Assembly (NCBI GenBank): GCA_964036045.1
Contig: OZ038380.1
Location: forward strand, 63,534,591 to 63,598,590
Length of the DNA stretch: 64,000 nucleotides
Direction: 5' to 3'
From: Eutreptiella sp. 'Long Island Sound 2002'
Taxonomy: Eukaryota; Euglenozoa; Euglenophyceae; Eutreptiales; Eutreptiaceae
The notes beneath the pieces were generated by a model. That model searched no databases and was not told the DNA's origin. It was given only the letters and a program-made list of their open reading frames with translations. Positions 50,106 to 60,744 of the stretch are shown here, one piece after another; within the stretch, counting starts at the first letter, position 1; each line of letters begins with the position of its first letter. The position numbers were made by a program, and so were the translations under genes.

Positions 50106-50738
50106 TTGCTGGCTGCCTACAATTCCAAGCCTCATATGTATGTTGCACCTTGAGCGGTGTTTTTTTCGTTGACATCAGATGCCGATCGCCAAATGCTACA
50201 GGCTTCACTTCTGCTATGGGCGCTTTTTTTGCACGTAGTTTGACGCTAAATGTACGTTCAAGGACGTAACATGTAGCATGCCATTTAGATTTGTTGATTT
50301 CTTGGTATGGCTCGCAAGTTTCGGTTGGTGTATCTTGACAGGTTGCCTTCAAAAGTGGTAAAGGTTGAAGCTAGCCCAGCGGAAATGCATGGGACCATGA
50401 AAGCATGGCGCAAAAGTTCACCTGCTGCTGGCAGCAATTTTCTGTTATGTAATTTTGGCGCAGCTCTATGCAATGTTTGCGGGGCGCTTTGCAGCGGCAT
50501 TTCTAATTAAATAATTGATGCGATGGCGATTGTTTTTAAGAAAAAACCGACTCCATGCAGTTTTTTTAAAAATCATCGACCAAAATCGCCAATTGACGGA
50601 GTAATGGGTTAATCACGAAAACCGGATAGAAACCTTACTTCTAGTTATGGCGTCTCGCGCCTGGTGCCTGCATGAGCCGCTCCGATGCAGGGATGTGTCT
50701 TACTGTTCTACTAGACATATCACGTCTTCTAGAAAAAG

Positions 50739-51884
50739 TGGAGGGGGGCTCCACGAGATGGGGAAGGGCAGTGTGCGGTCTGCGCTCGCCTTTGAAAGGT
50801 ATCTGTCGGATGTGGAAGTCAAATTGCACAATATGCACATGCATGATCAAGTATTTATAACAAACAACGGTGAGCATGTTGGAAAAATTGCAATGAAGCA
50901 ATGATACATGATATGTTGTGGAGGTTGTGGAAAAGTAGGATTAAATGAATTCTTCGTCTTTCGTGCTTGGTCTGGCTTTTCCTTTGCTGGTGCGAAGCAC
51001 CATCAAAAGAAAAGCCTTATTACGTTTTTACCCGTTTTCGGATCACCTTTCTATGTCGGAAGTGGAGGCAGGCGGTGACAAACAAGAGCAAAAACACTCC
51101 TTTGCTTTGTGTTTAAGCTAGCAGCGCAAAAACATGGAGGGTGCATTTGGCAAGATTAGCGACACAGGTTGCAAATAGCACAAAATTGACATATTCATAA
51201 CTCGGGCCTATTGTATCGGATTTTGACGAAATGAATGGCAATTTCGGTCAATTTGGGGGTATTCTTTTGATTTTTGAGCTTGTTACGGCGGCCGTATGCG
51301 CTGAAAACCGTCAAATCCAAAAGCAGTGCCAAAACAAAATGACAGCGGTATTTCAACTATATAGCAAGGCGAAGCTTTTAGAATCATTTATAAAACTGGT
51401 CTTAGATCAAAGTTTCGTGCACTGTAGCCCGATTTCACTTTGAAAAGTCAAAATGAAAGATCGCAAATGCCGGCGACTGCGAAATCCACGCGTGCACAGC
51501 AAATAAATAATATGGCAAATAGATTTCTTGGGATTTGGGGCCTGTGGCTTATATATAGTGTTGTTCGGCACCTCAACTTTGCTAGTGCACCTTTAAATCG
51601 CATCCCTGGGTTATATGGAATTAGTGGATGCTATTAAAGAAGTTAAAACCTTGTAAAGGTCCTAACTTTGCAAAACAGCCATGATTGATCAAAACAAATA
51701 TGACAGTGCGAATGAGCACTGTGAGGCGGTCATTTAGAGGGGCTGCAACGTAGACTTTTGAAGTATGCTTCGTTTCGGCGCGCGGACTGTATATAATGGC
51801 ATAAGGACTGCTTTTAGAGGGGGGCGGGGCCCCATTCCCCGTCCCCCCAATTAAAAGCCCCCCATGGGGGGGGAGGTGAACAAG
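50739..51884 (+). mobile_element. 1.15-kb element, copy B (solo)
   Basis: Same start hairpin (GTGGAGGGGGGCTCCAC) and same 3' double hairpin plus GGTGAACAAG as copies A and D. No 730-bp units are attached. The left flank CACGTCTTCTAGAA (50721-50734) and right flank CGCGTCTTCTGGAA (51888-51901) are similar and may be a diverged target duplication. Confidence 0.87.
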
Positions 51885-53267
51885 TCTCGCGTCTTCTGGA
51901 ACAGTATGGACTGTTCCAGACTTAATAGTCTTACTCTTCCGCAAGATGTATTTTGTCTACCACTCGTGCCTGCATGTAGTGCTTGCTCCCTCTGGTGTGT
52001 GCATCATGTCTTGCACAGCCGTCCGCATAGAACCACTACCATCAAGTGAGCGGCATTGTATCAATAATAATGAATGGCGGCGGCTGTTGACGGAGAGCGT
52101 GCAAAGACCAAGTAAACATGGAATCAGTGGCAGCAACGTAAATGACCGTATGCCCCCCGGTCTGTAATGGGCCTTGGATGAGACTCCCTTGTACTATTGC
52201 CCTAAGGAAAAGATGATGCAGATACCTGACCATTCCAAGCAACTTTTTCTAAGGACGAGTAGCGACAAGAGGCAGTTGAAATCAACACCTTGTGTCATCC
52301 GACGTGGTGAGGTTGTCTGCATGCATATCAAGTAAGGGAAAGTCAATGCCATGTCTTTCTTGGAGGTCTTGGTCCAGGCCAAGCTCTCCTTAAAACCCTT
52401 TTGTTGATGCTAAGACTTGTTTAAGTATTTTTATCTCTCTTTTGAAGCTTAAAGTACACTTTCTCAAAGTAGGGTTCTAACCCTAGGCCCCCATGATGTT
52501 CACCCCTACCAATCAACTGAGGGGAGGTATCTTCCTTCATGGAGGTTATACCGAAATAAAGTAGGCATTTCATGCCTCAGGCCTTGGAGGTTAAGCCTAG
52601 TGGTCCCCCACCCCAATACCTCTATACTCAACCGTTTTTACCACTTATTGTGGTTCTACTTTTTAACTGCTTCTGAATTCAGTTGCTTGGCCAAGTCATA
52701 TTCTGTGTCTGGCCTAACTCCTTTGCCCCACATTCCTAACCAATTCCTTTTTCATCCAAAAGAGTGCACATGAAGTGCTTGATGCTGATTGGGAAGCAAG
52801 AGTCATGCCAGTTTTCACATAAAAATCATTTGTTTTATCCATTTGTGATTGAATCTATGTACCTCAGCCTGCTTTGTCTATCTGGAGCCCTTCTGTGATA
52901 CACTGGATTTCAAAACTATTCATTGATCCGATCCACAGCCTGTTCTTCCTCTACTTGCTACTTTGGTTTGGTTTTCAAACATTAAAACCTGCAGGATTTC
53001 ATCAAAACTATTAGGGCACTAATCAAGGACATCTTTTTGGTAGCAGAGGCAACCCCCGAGAACCATTCGAACCGATTCTGAGAAGTACACAAGCCAAAAG
53101 AAGGAACAATATGTCCACACCATGAGTACAACTGCTTGCCAGAAAGTGGCCAATTCGGAGTGTACAAGTACAACCTGGCAACAATGGCCCCATCTCAATG
53201 AGTGAGGCCAAGCTCACAGTTGCATCTGGGTCTTAGGAAGATCCAGTTCGCAGAAGGGCAGAACAAG
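51885..53267. other. Sequence between copies B and C; possible decayed retroelement piece, no intact gene
   Basis: On the minus strand around 52242-52130 one frame holds a segment like KLLGMVRYLHHLF, reminiscent of the conserved FLG..YYR.F region after the Ty3/Gypsy reverse transcriptase fingers, but stops interrupt it upstream. Otherwise nothing is recognised. Confidence 0.25.
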
Positions 53268-54413
53268 CGGGGGGGGGGCTCCACGAGATGGGGAAGGGCA
53301 GTGTGCGAGCTGTGATCGCCTCTCAAGGGTATCTGTCGGACGTGGAAGTCAGATTGCACAATGTACACATGCATGATTAGGTACTTATAACAAAGAACGA
53401 TGAGCATGTTGAAGAAATTTCAATGATTCAATGCTACACGATATGTTGTGGAGGTTGTGGAAAAGTAGGATTAAATAAATTCTTCGTCTTTCGTGCTTGG
53501 TCTACCTTTTCCTTTGCTGGTGCGAAGCACCATCAAAATAAAAGCCTTATTATGGTTTTTAGCCATTTTCGGGTCACCTTTCTATGTTGAAAATGGAGCC
53601 GGGCGGTGACAAACAAAGGCAAAAACACTCGTTTGCCTTGTGTTTCAGCTAGCAGCGCAAAGACAGGGAGGGTGCAGTTGGCAAGATTAGGGACACAGGG
53701 TGCAAATAGCATAAAATTGACCTATTCATAACTCGGGCCTATTGTATCGGATTCTGATGAAAATAGGGGCAATTTTGGTCAATTTGGGGGTGTTCCTTTC
53801 GTTTTTGAGCTCAATAAGGCGGCTGCATGCGCTGAAAATCAACGAATCAAAAAGCGGTGCTAAAACAAAATGACGGCGAGTTTCAATTATACAGGAAGAT
53901 GCAGCTTTTAGAATCATTTACAAATCAGGTCTTAGATCGAAATTTCGTGCAGTGTAGCCCGATTTCACTTCGGACAGTCAAAATGAAACATTGCAAATGC
54001 CGGCGACTACGAAATGCATGCGTGCACAGCAAATGAATAATATGGCAAATAGATTTCTTGAGATTTGGGGCCTGTGCCTTATATATAGTGTTATTTGGTA
54101 CCTCCACTTTGCTATTGCACCTTTAAATCGCATCCCTAGCTTATATGGCATTAGTGGATGCTAGAAAAGAAGTGCAAACCTGCAAAGGTCTCAACTTTGT
54201 AAAACAGCCATGGTGAATCCAAATAAATATGACGGCGAGAATCAGCTCTCCGAGGCGGTCATTTAGAGGGGCTGCATCGTAGACTTTTGACGTATGTTTC
54301 GTTTCGGCGCGCGGATTGTATACAATGGCATAAGGACTGCTTTTAGAGGGGGGCGGGGCCCCATTCCCCGGCCCCCCAATTAAAAGCCCCCCATGGGGGG
54401 GGAGGTGAACAAG
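53268..54413 (+). mobile_element. 1.15-kb element, copy C (solo)
   Basis: Starts CGGGGGGGGGGCTCCACGAG directly after a GAACAAG in the flank (53261-53267). It ends with the CTTTTAGAGGGGGGC hairpin, CCCCCCATGGGGGG and GGTGAACAAG at 54413. No 730-bp units follow; the next sequence is the gag remnant. No conserved ORF. Confidence 0.87.
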
Positions 54414-56234
54414 AAGCGGCCGGAGAAGAAATACAAATACCCTTAACCACTGAGGCCTTAGCGGCCCCTGGTGACGGTTTGCAGCACCTTCGCCGAAGAG
54501 TTGCCATTTCCATTCCCGTTTTGCCTGCCCTGCTTTTTCGTCTACGGCTACAGCAGCTGGAGACCCTCGGGAACAACACAAATTTAGAAGGAGAATGGAC
54601 GAGTATCTTCTCCATGAGGAGTACTACAAGTCCGTTAGAGGGGGAGATGGAGAGGAACCACTCGAAGCCTTGGGATCCCTACCATACCCGGACATTGGTT
54701 TGCCTTTACTCCGGCCCACCTACAGACTTGGCCAACACTGTGTCTCTACCGAGGCGACCTAGAGCGCTAGCATGGCGTCCGAAGCTGCCATTCACTAGCA
54801 GGAGCCCTGAAGTGTGCCCAGCTTATGTGGAGCAGTCCCATTCCCCAATGACAACCTATGGTGCCTTGGACCGTACCGCCGAACTATTGGCCAAACTACT
54901 GTTTGGGTCCGAAGACCTAGATGTCACAGCCCTGTCTGAGGCTGCCAAAGCAAAATTGGGTATCACTGAACCCTTACCCAAGCCAGCGCTGGCATCACCC
55001 TCTCCCGGATTAGGCACGCTTGTTGAGGATCTCAAACAATCTAGGGTGTCCACATTGGCACCCAAGGTCACTTGCCCCAGCCCTTTTCATCCTCGCGCTA
55101 GGACACTCCCCATCACTGAACTACAAGACGTGCCTGTAGCAAAGACCCAGAAAAGGGGACTAACAGCCGTGGCACCCCTCGCCGGCGTACCTCCCCCTTT
55201 TTAAGGCCTAACCCCAGGGGCTAGGAAGAGTGGCAGACCAATTGCCCAGAGGAACATTCAGCTGGAATTGCGGGAGTTCGACCTGAAATTTCTTCCTGAA
55301 TGGCAGAAGATTTTGCCGAGTTTCTTTTGCTTACCGGCCAATCCCATGTGGATGTGGCCACTAAGTGTTCATTGCTGAAATGCTCATGAAAAAAGAAATT
55401 TTTGCAAAAACAGCCGAAGCAGTTTGTCAAACCTATTCAACATGGGCCGAGGTTCTCCAAAGACTGATGAAAATTTTCCCGGTCTATGAGACTGCCCTCA
55501 GTGTATGGACACAGATTGAGGAGCTGCCTATGCTCCCTGAATTTTCTTCCGCTGCGCGGATCTCTGCATATGCGTGCGACCTGGAGTATCTATTCTCACG
55601 AATGAACGTGGGTTCGTATGGGGCCACAGAACCCCACCTGTGGCTCATGAGTAAGATCCCTACACGTACGTGGGACGATTGCTGCACTACCTCTGAGAGG
55701 AAGAGTCGGACCGACACGTACGACGACCTTGTGGACCTGCTGATCGAGCTTGCCCTTGAGAGGGAGAATGACTCCAAGATGGAGAAATTCCTCAAGAAAC
55801 ACCTAGGTCGAGGTGGCACCCCTACCCCCGAACGTGGTGAAGGGAAAGGGCCTAAAAATCCCACTAGCGCCAACCAGGGTGGTGGTAAAGGAAAGAGAAC
55901 CAGCGCGCCATGAATGAGGTTAAACCCGAAGCAGGTACACCCCCTCTCTTCTACTGTAAGCCCGTCAATGACAAGGAAGGACCTTGTCATGCCCCTCACT
56001 ACAACCACTGCAGTGGTTGTATGCTGCAACTGAAATGACAGCAGCATACTAAAGATGCTAAAACACTGACCGATCAGGACCATTTCACGTGTACCATCAC
56101 CTGTGGTTATTGTGGCAAACATCGTCACTACGAGGATGAATGTCACATTAAAAAACGTGAGAGTGACAAACACAAACGGCAGGAGGCTGAACGCCCGAAG
56201 ACCCAAACACCCCCCAGAAAACCCTAGAATGGGG
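54414..56234 (+). pseudogene. Retrotransposon gag region, frame-broken
   Basis: Three coding-like blocks lie in different frames. The first, 54479-55204, is Pro/Leu-rich with an ELLAKLLFGSEDLDVTAL helix. A second, 55205-55913, needs frame changes near 55310 and 55360, then reads cleanly through a capsid-like helical region with W/F/L positions (TYSTWAEVLQRLMKIFP) to a Gly/Lys-rich tail. A third starts at ATG 55910, overlapping the TGA in an ATGA, and has a CCHC zinc knuckle (C-x2-C-x4-H-x4-C, CGYCGKHRHYEDEC, from 56102) and a basic tail to TAG 56227, with one in-frame TGA near 56036. Gag packages the element RNA. Reverse transcriptase is absent because the copy is cut by the transposon inserted at 56235. 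Similar Gly/Lys-rich coding resumes after 60797. Confidence 0.65.
56098..56145 (+). other. CCHC zinc knuckle of gag
   Basis: C-x2-C-x4-H-x4-C spacing in the frame starting at 56102, the classical nucleocapsid RNA-binding motif, followed by a Lys/Arg-rich segment. Confidence 0.8.
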
Positions 56235-56279
56235 CCCTAGATTAGCGTCTTAAGGTCAAAGCCGTTCTACTCAACTCAA
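56235..56279 (+). repeat. Left terminal inverted repeat
   Basis: Pairs with 60745-60789. CCCTAGATT and GTTCTACTCAACTCAA are identical in both arms; the part between is diverged and differs in length by a base or two. Confidence 0.75.
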
Positions 56280-56585
56280 CCCTATTCAATCTGTCCATTG
56301 AACAGAATCGAATAAAATTGAACATTCACAAAATTGAACACAAAGCGCGCTGACATTTTGCGCTGGCGCGCGCAGTTAAAAAGACGCAAATAGACGTCAT
56401 GTAGAGCCACAGACAGCTTTAAAGCTCACAAAAGTTGAGGATTGCACAGTGCGTGGTGATAAAATACAATCCTGTTCATGTAGGTTAATTGTGTGTTGCC
56501 CGAAATTGCTGTGCGCACTATTGACCGTGGTGTGCGCTACTAATGTTCAATTTTTATGTGTAGATAATGGCCTCTCGCAACATCT

Positions 56586-58429
56586 ATGACCCCTCATGGA
56601 CTCCATGATTTCCTATTAAATGCAACACGTGCAACTTCCATCTTTGATGATGACTTTGTTGACGTGCTTGCAAACTTTTTCATACAAACACCACGATACC
56701 GCAACCTTCTAAAGAAGGTGCGTGATACGGCCCATGGTGGTAATATCGTTCAACCCTGTACACAAGAAGTGTTGAACGACCATGGTACGCTTCTTTGCAC
56801 ACCTATACGTGCGGTAGAGCTCATTGTGGATTTCAGTATGCCTCGTTCAAGGTATCCTATCCTACAAGAGTTCATAAGTGACTTCAATCACAAATCTACC
56901 CAAAAGCTCCGTGTCCAATGGTCTCCAAGCTTACCTTCGTTGAAGTCCGTCAACGATAAGTGGAGGGAATTGTTTAGTGAAATGCGGCTAGAGCCTCCAA
57001 CACTTACTACACAAGACGGAGCTACTTGGATATCATGGAGTATCCTAGAGGTCGTCAAATTTATACAACGACATAAGGTGTTACATAGTGCATGGGATAC
57101 TTCCATGCCATTGACCCTTTTTGTCCGTGGGGAAGCATTCCCCGTTGCGGGCAATCAACGGTCCCAATTCTGCATAACATTTGCTAATTGGGGCCAATTG
57201 GCCCGGAACTTGTCACACCAATTCTTCATTGGTGTGCAATATTGCGATGACAAGGATGCCACAATCCTTGCCAACCTTTAGGAAACAAATATCAAGGTAT
57301 GTGTCACGATGCGTCCTTCGTGGCTATTCACATCCGATTGTTCAATTGAGGAATTGAACTTTCAACTCGTTCAATTGAACATGACAACTTACAATGCACC
57401 TTCTTCTCTGTCTAGTTGTTGCAAGATCTCATTGACGGTGCAACACTTGGGTGGTTCGGGAAGAAGGAGCATTGCGAAGTCTGGTTCGGCGGTGATGAGC
57501 CGTGGTTGCGGCGATGGTTGGGATTATCGGAATACAGGGAGATCGCTAGTATATATGCATTTGCCATTTGTTAAAGGGCCGAACGTAAGTTCATCATCGA
57601 TGCCATTTGGCGTACCAATGCTGGGGAAGCCACATACCAAACGGCTGGTGGTCCTGGTATGCCACGACGTGGTTGTATGAGGCCACCACTCATTTGTTTG
57701 GACCGTTGGCGATTTGTACAATGCATCCTCCATGGCCTCATGGCCAAACGTCGTTTAATTTGTACATATATAGAGGATTCCATTGAGAACTATCATGATA
57801 GTAAGGGCATTGCTATCAACAAAATTTTGAAAACGTGTAGAGTACGCTGGTCCCTAGGCAAGACCCCCAAGCCAACTGGTGAGTGTACATGGAGGCTCAT
57901 GCTACATGCATGGCCTCTTATTGCACAATGGCTTGGTATAGTTGGCACTTGTGCCCACAAGAGTGTTGAGGACATTTGTTGGCTCCTATGCCACTTATAT
58001 AGCACATGAAAAAATGATGAAGCCATTCATCATTGTCAACGTGTGGTTGCTAACTTTGGAACCCATATTGCTCCTACAAGTGCATTGCACTATTTGTATT
58101 TTTTTGAGTTTGTGTGCCCCACACTACTCCCTCAACTAGGTAAGTTTGGGCTTGGCATATTTTGTCAAGATAGTGCCGAGTCCCTTAACCACCTTTTGAA
58201 AAGGATTTTTTTAACCATGACTAACTGCGGAGGCTCAACGCAGGTTGATACTACACTCCCTCCTGGTGTAGCGGATGGTTTTCATAGAGAGAGTTTGGCA
58301 ATGAAGGAAATTCTTCAATATATATTTCTCTCTTTTTTTCTTCCGGTTATTGCACGCAACGAGACGCGGTGGGCGCCATGCAGGAACCAAAAAATTGTGG
58401 ATGCTGTATTTGTGGTTCGATGCAGATAA
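56586..58429 (+). pseudogene. Transposase-like gene with intron and three stops
   Basis: Exon 1 starts at ATG 56586 and ends at AAG^GTATGT (57296). The intron 57297-57415 ends TCTTCTCTGTCTAG, and exon 2 continues in phase from 57416 to 58429. In-frame stops TAG 57279, TAA 57572 and TGA 58007 break it. Segments in order: a hydrophobic strand with VRGEAFPVAG (E183), where related DDE transposases carry Asp before an F-P-V-x-G-like turn; GGDEPWLRRWLGL (exon 2); ILHGLMAKRR; and near the end QDSAESLNHLLKR, resembling the last catalytic Glu helix. This order fits an RNase H-fold DDE/D transposase that would move the TIR element. The family is inferred from motif order, not from a named match, and I judge it inactive. 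Confidence 0.55.
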
Positions 58430-58488
58430 TAGTTAGTCGGAGGATGAAGTGGAGGAGTGAGTGGGTGTAGGATATACACTTTAAGCTA

Positions 58489-58845
58489 TTGCGTTCTCTT
58501 TTCGAAGGGGCAACCCTCGTGGACCTTGGTGATCTGGAAGCAACACTATTGTCGAAGCCAAGTTGGGGACTACGCAATCTTGCGGCCTTGGCGGAACACA
58601 TCACAGAACGGAAAGTGGGAGTGAGCCAATGGGAAAAACGCAACAAGCGACCCCTTGCGAAGACTGGATGGTGGAGGCCCTTGAGTGATGTCCAACCACT
58701 CCCCATGGATGCGGAGTCTATCAAGCCCCAAGATCCGGAGTCCATCATGCCCCAAGCCCCACACTCCAACGACCCCTCCAATCGCAAGGCCCACAAAAAG
58801 GGGAAGAAGGGTCACCGCAATGAAGAAAATGAGGTGGTCGAGTAG
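58489..58845 (+). CDS. 3'-5' exonuclease-like fragment (DnaQ/WRN type), possible
   Basis: A frame of about 118 codons with no ATG at its beginning, so a spliced exon or remnant. Residues LVDLGDLEATL, then GLRNLAALAEHI and VSQWEKRNKRPL follow the order seen in WRN-type DEDDy exonucleases (Asp-Leu strand, G-L-x-x-L-A helix, S-x-W-x...P-L), but the final Y-x-x-x-D motif is not clear. A Lys/Pro-rich tail follows. Such enzymes trim DNA or RNA 3' ends. In this transposon it could assist excision or be captured host sequence. It lies 244 bp upstream of the dioxygenase frame. Confidence 0.33.
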   Translation: MRSLFEGATLVDLGDLEATLLSKPSWGLRNLAALAEHITERKVGVSQWEKRNKRPLAKTGWWRPLSDVQPLPMDAESIKPQDPESIMPQAPHSNDPSNRKAHKKGKKGHRNEENEVVE

Positions 58846-59085
58846 AAATTGAAAAGGCAAAGCATACACAAGACACCGCCGAAGAGATCCCAGGTGTGTT
58901 CAATTGACTTTCCACATGGCCAATTGAACAAGTAGAATGGAATTTACTTCAATGGAACAAGGGAGCATCCACTTGGTGCACATACACTTCGTTCGCTCGT
59001 AGGTGCGCGCTTAAGCAAGAAGGCCTCGAAGAATTTTGCCGCCATACAACCCAAGGAGCTGCCAAAGAAGGGAGACAAAAAGGCC

Positions 59086-59844
59086 ATGGGTGCTCCGAAG
59101 AAGCCGAAGGGGAAGGATGCTCCCAAGAAGGCAACACCGAAGCCCGCGGTAGAACCGAAGGATGAGATTGTCAAATTGACTTCAAGGAGCGAGGAGAGAG
59201 TGGAACGAAAGGTTTGTAATTCCTTTCCTGAGATTTGTCGCCAAGGTCTATTCCAAGACATCATGAAGATTAAGTGGTCCTACAAGAGGCGTTATGGTGC
59301 AAAGTTCCGCAAGGCTATCTTTGGAGCAACGGTGGAATTTCCCGCATTTAAAAACATAAAAATCACCGGTCGCACGGAAGATTCTTCAACTTTGGTGAGC
59401 CGATTGAACCAATATGCCCAAGTAGAATTCCGCGCACACCCCTTCCATTGGAATGCCATAGCCGCAGTTTATGGTTATGGCCATTCACCAATGCAATTGC
59501 ATTGCCATGAACATGATGAGCACCGCGTCTCGGGCGTTTGCGTGTTGACGGGGGAGGAGGGCAATTGCCATGGGGGGGCTTTTTTTGTGGAGGAGGGGGG
59601 GATCATCCACCACGAAGGAAAGGCAATCCCCACAATGGGTACGCGTGAGGATGGGTCCCTCGTTGAGGGGTACTTGTGTGACGCCCAACAACATGGCGTT
59701 GTCTTGCATTCACATGCATTGCATGGCCCATGGCAATGGCATGGTTGGAGGGTGGCACTCGTGTTTTCCAAGCGTGCATTGCCGGAACACATGCGGGAAG
59801 CGGATGTTGCGCAATTTCGGAGCCTTGCATTCCCGTTGGTTTGA
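59086..59844 (+). CDS. Putative TET/JBP-type 2-oxoglutarate Fe(II) dioxygenase carried by the transposon
   Basis: 252 codons from ATG 59086; the frame is open back to about 58935, so an upstream exon or start is possible. The N-terminus is Lys/Pro-rich and basic (residues 1-30), suiting DNA binding. The C-terminal half looks like a double-stranded beta-helix dioxygenase: HDE at 143-145 as the HxE iron pair, VSGVCVLT strand, GGAFFVEEGG, then LHSHALHG (H210 or H213 as distal iron ligand) and WRVALVF with R222 for 2-oxoglutarate. The order and spacing fit TET/JBP proteins, which oxidise 5-methylcytosine or thymine in DNA. A donor at 59839 (TTG^GTTTGA) could join in phase to the frame starting at 59945. 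This is the only uninterrupted enzyme-like frame in the element. No experimental function is known to me, and the substrate is inference. Confidence 0.5.
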   Translation: MGAPKKPKGKDAPKKATPKPAVEPKDEIVKLTSRSEERVERKVCNSFPEICRQGLFQDIMKIKWSYKRRYGAKFRKAIFGATVEFPAFKNIKITGRTEDSSTLVSRLNQYAQVEFRAHPFHWNAIAAVYGYGHSPMQLHCHEHDEHRVSGVCVLTGEEGNCHGGAFFVEEGGIIHHEGKAIPTMGTREDGSLVEGYLCDAQQHGVVLHSHALHGPWQWHGWRVALVFSKRALPEHMREADVAQFRSLAFPLV

Positions 59845-59944
59845 ACAATGTGAGTCATTGCTCTTACTTGCTTATGTGGTATTGCATGCATGTGAATGGA
59901 TATTTCCTTTGCTTTTGTCCTCTGGTGTGGCCTTTTCTCTCTAG

Positions 59945-60505
59945 AGCCTCAAAGTGAGTTTGAAAGGAGCCGTGGCAAGCAACGTTGAGGAGGAAGCAAA
60001 AAAGGAGGAAGAGGAAGAGGAAGAGGAACCAACCAATGATGCGCATGAGGAAGAGGAATGCAAGAAAGTAGAGAGAGTGGTTCAGGAAGATGGGGTCCCT
60101 CCAACAAGCGCCTCTCTACGTCTTAAAGACCTAGATGAATTTTGGGTTCCCATGCAATTGGAAATGGAAAAGCATTGGGAGTGTGACAAGGAGTGGGTTG
60201 TTTGTTGTGGGTATGATGCCATGCTTTTGCGTGGCTCGGAGTTAGATTATGCTCCGAGGAGTGAATGGACAAAGGCCACCCGTCCCGGTTGGCGAATGCT
60301 CATCATGCCTCCGCAACTTCCCGGGGAGGATGACATTAGCCTTGTGGCCGTAAAAACAATTGATTGTGAAAAGACATATGAGGAGGCGGAGCCCGGAGGA
60401 TGCAATACCAGGCCGATGCCAAGGTGTAGGACAAGTGTATTCATCAATACATGGTCTTCACACTTTTTTATGATAGTGTTCATTCCATCGTATTGTGCGT
60501 GTTGA
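59945..60505 (+). CDS. Acidic ORF, possible last exon of the dioxygenase gene
   Basis: Preceded by a good acceptor (CCTTTTCTCTCTAG, ending 59944). From there the frame reads SLKVSLKGAVASNV, a Glu-rich tract (about 20 of 30 residues acidic), then an unfamiliar globular segment with LDEFWVPMQLEMEKHWE and WVVCCGYDAMLL, to TGA at 60503-60505. The phase fits a splice from 59838. No domain is recognised. Alternatively it is an independent gene with its start at or upstream of 59954. Confidence 0.33.
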   Translation, partial: SLKVSLKGAVASNVEEEAKKEEEEEEEEPTNDAHEEEECKKVERVVQEDGVPPTSASLRLKDLDEFWVPMQLEMEKHWECDKEWVVCCGYDAMLLRGSELDYAPRSEWTKATRPGWRMLIMPPQLPGEDDISLVAVKTIDCEKTYEEAEPGGCNTRPMPRCRTSVFINTWSSHFFMIVFIPSYCAC

Positions 60506-60744
60506 TCCTCTTGTTGTTCAATGGAATTGTCAACTCCATCAATTGTGAGAAAAATGCATAAAATAGGGTATGCAAGGGTCGCAAGGGTTGAAAAATCAAC
60601 GGTAGGTTTTTGACATACATCCTGTGAAATGGTTGTCATGGTTTTGGAAATAGAAACCACATGAAGTGCCACTAATTGGGAATTAGACATGGTGGAAAGC
60701 AGTTGTTCAATTGAAATCTATGGTATTCAATTGAGTAGACTTGA

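Larger units (their letters stand above)
48394..50637 (+). mobile_element. Decayed hAT-type DNA transposon with terminal inverted repeats
   Basis: The left end TAAGGTTTGTAACC (48394) and the inverted right end (reading TAAGGTTTCTATCC from 50637) match at 12 of 14 positions. Subterminal AACCGGTTTT and CCGGTTTT blocks are also inverted. The flanking octamers CCCGTAGT (48386-48393) and CTTCTAGT (50638-50645) agree at 5 of 8 positions, compatible with a decayed 8-bp target duplication typical of hAT elements. Inside are T-rich sequence (48690-48960), a chromodomain-like frame and a hAT transposase C-terminus. At 2.24 kb it lacks most of a full transposase, so it is probably internally deleted and inactive. 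Confidence 0.65.

Noticed and set aside
13021-54413. Classification of the 1.15-kb and 730-bp elements as canonical Helitrons
   Set aside because: Terminal hairpins near the 3' end are suggestive, but the CTRR terminus and TC start are absent and no rolling-circle protein is encoded here.
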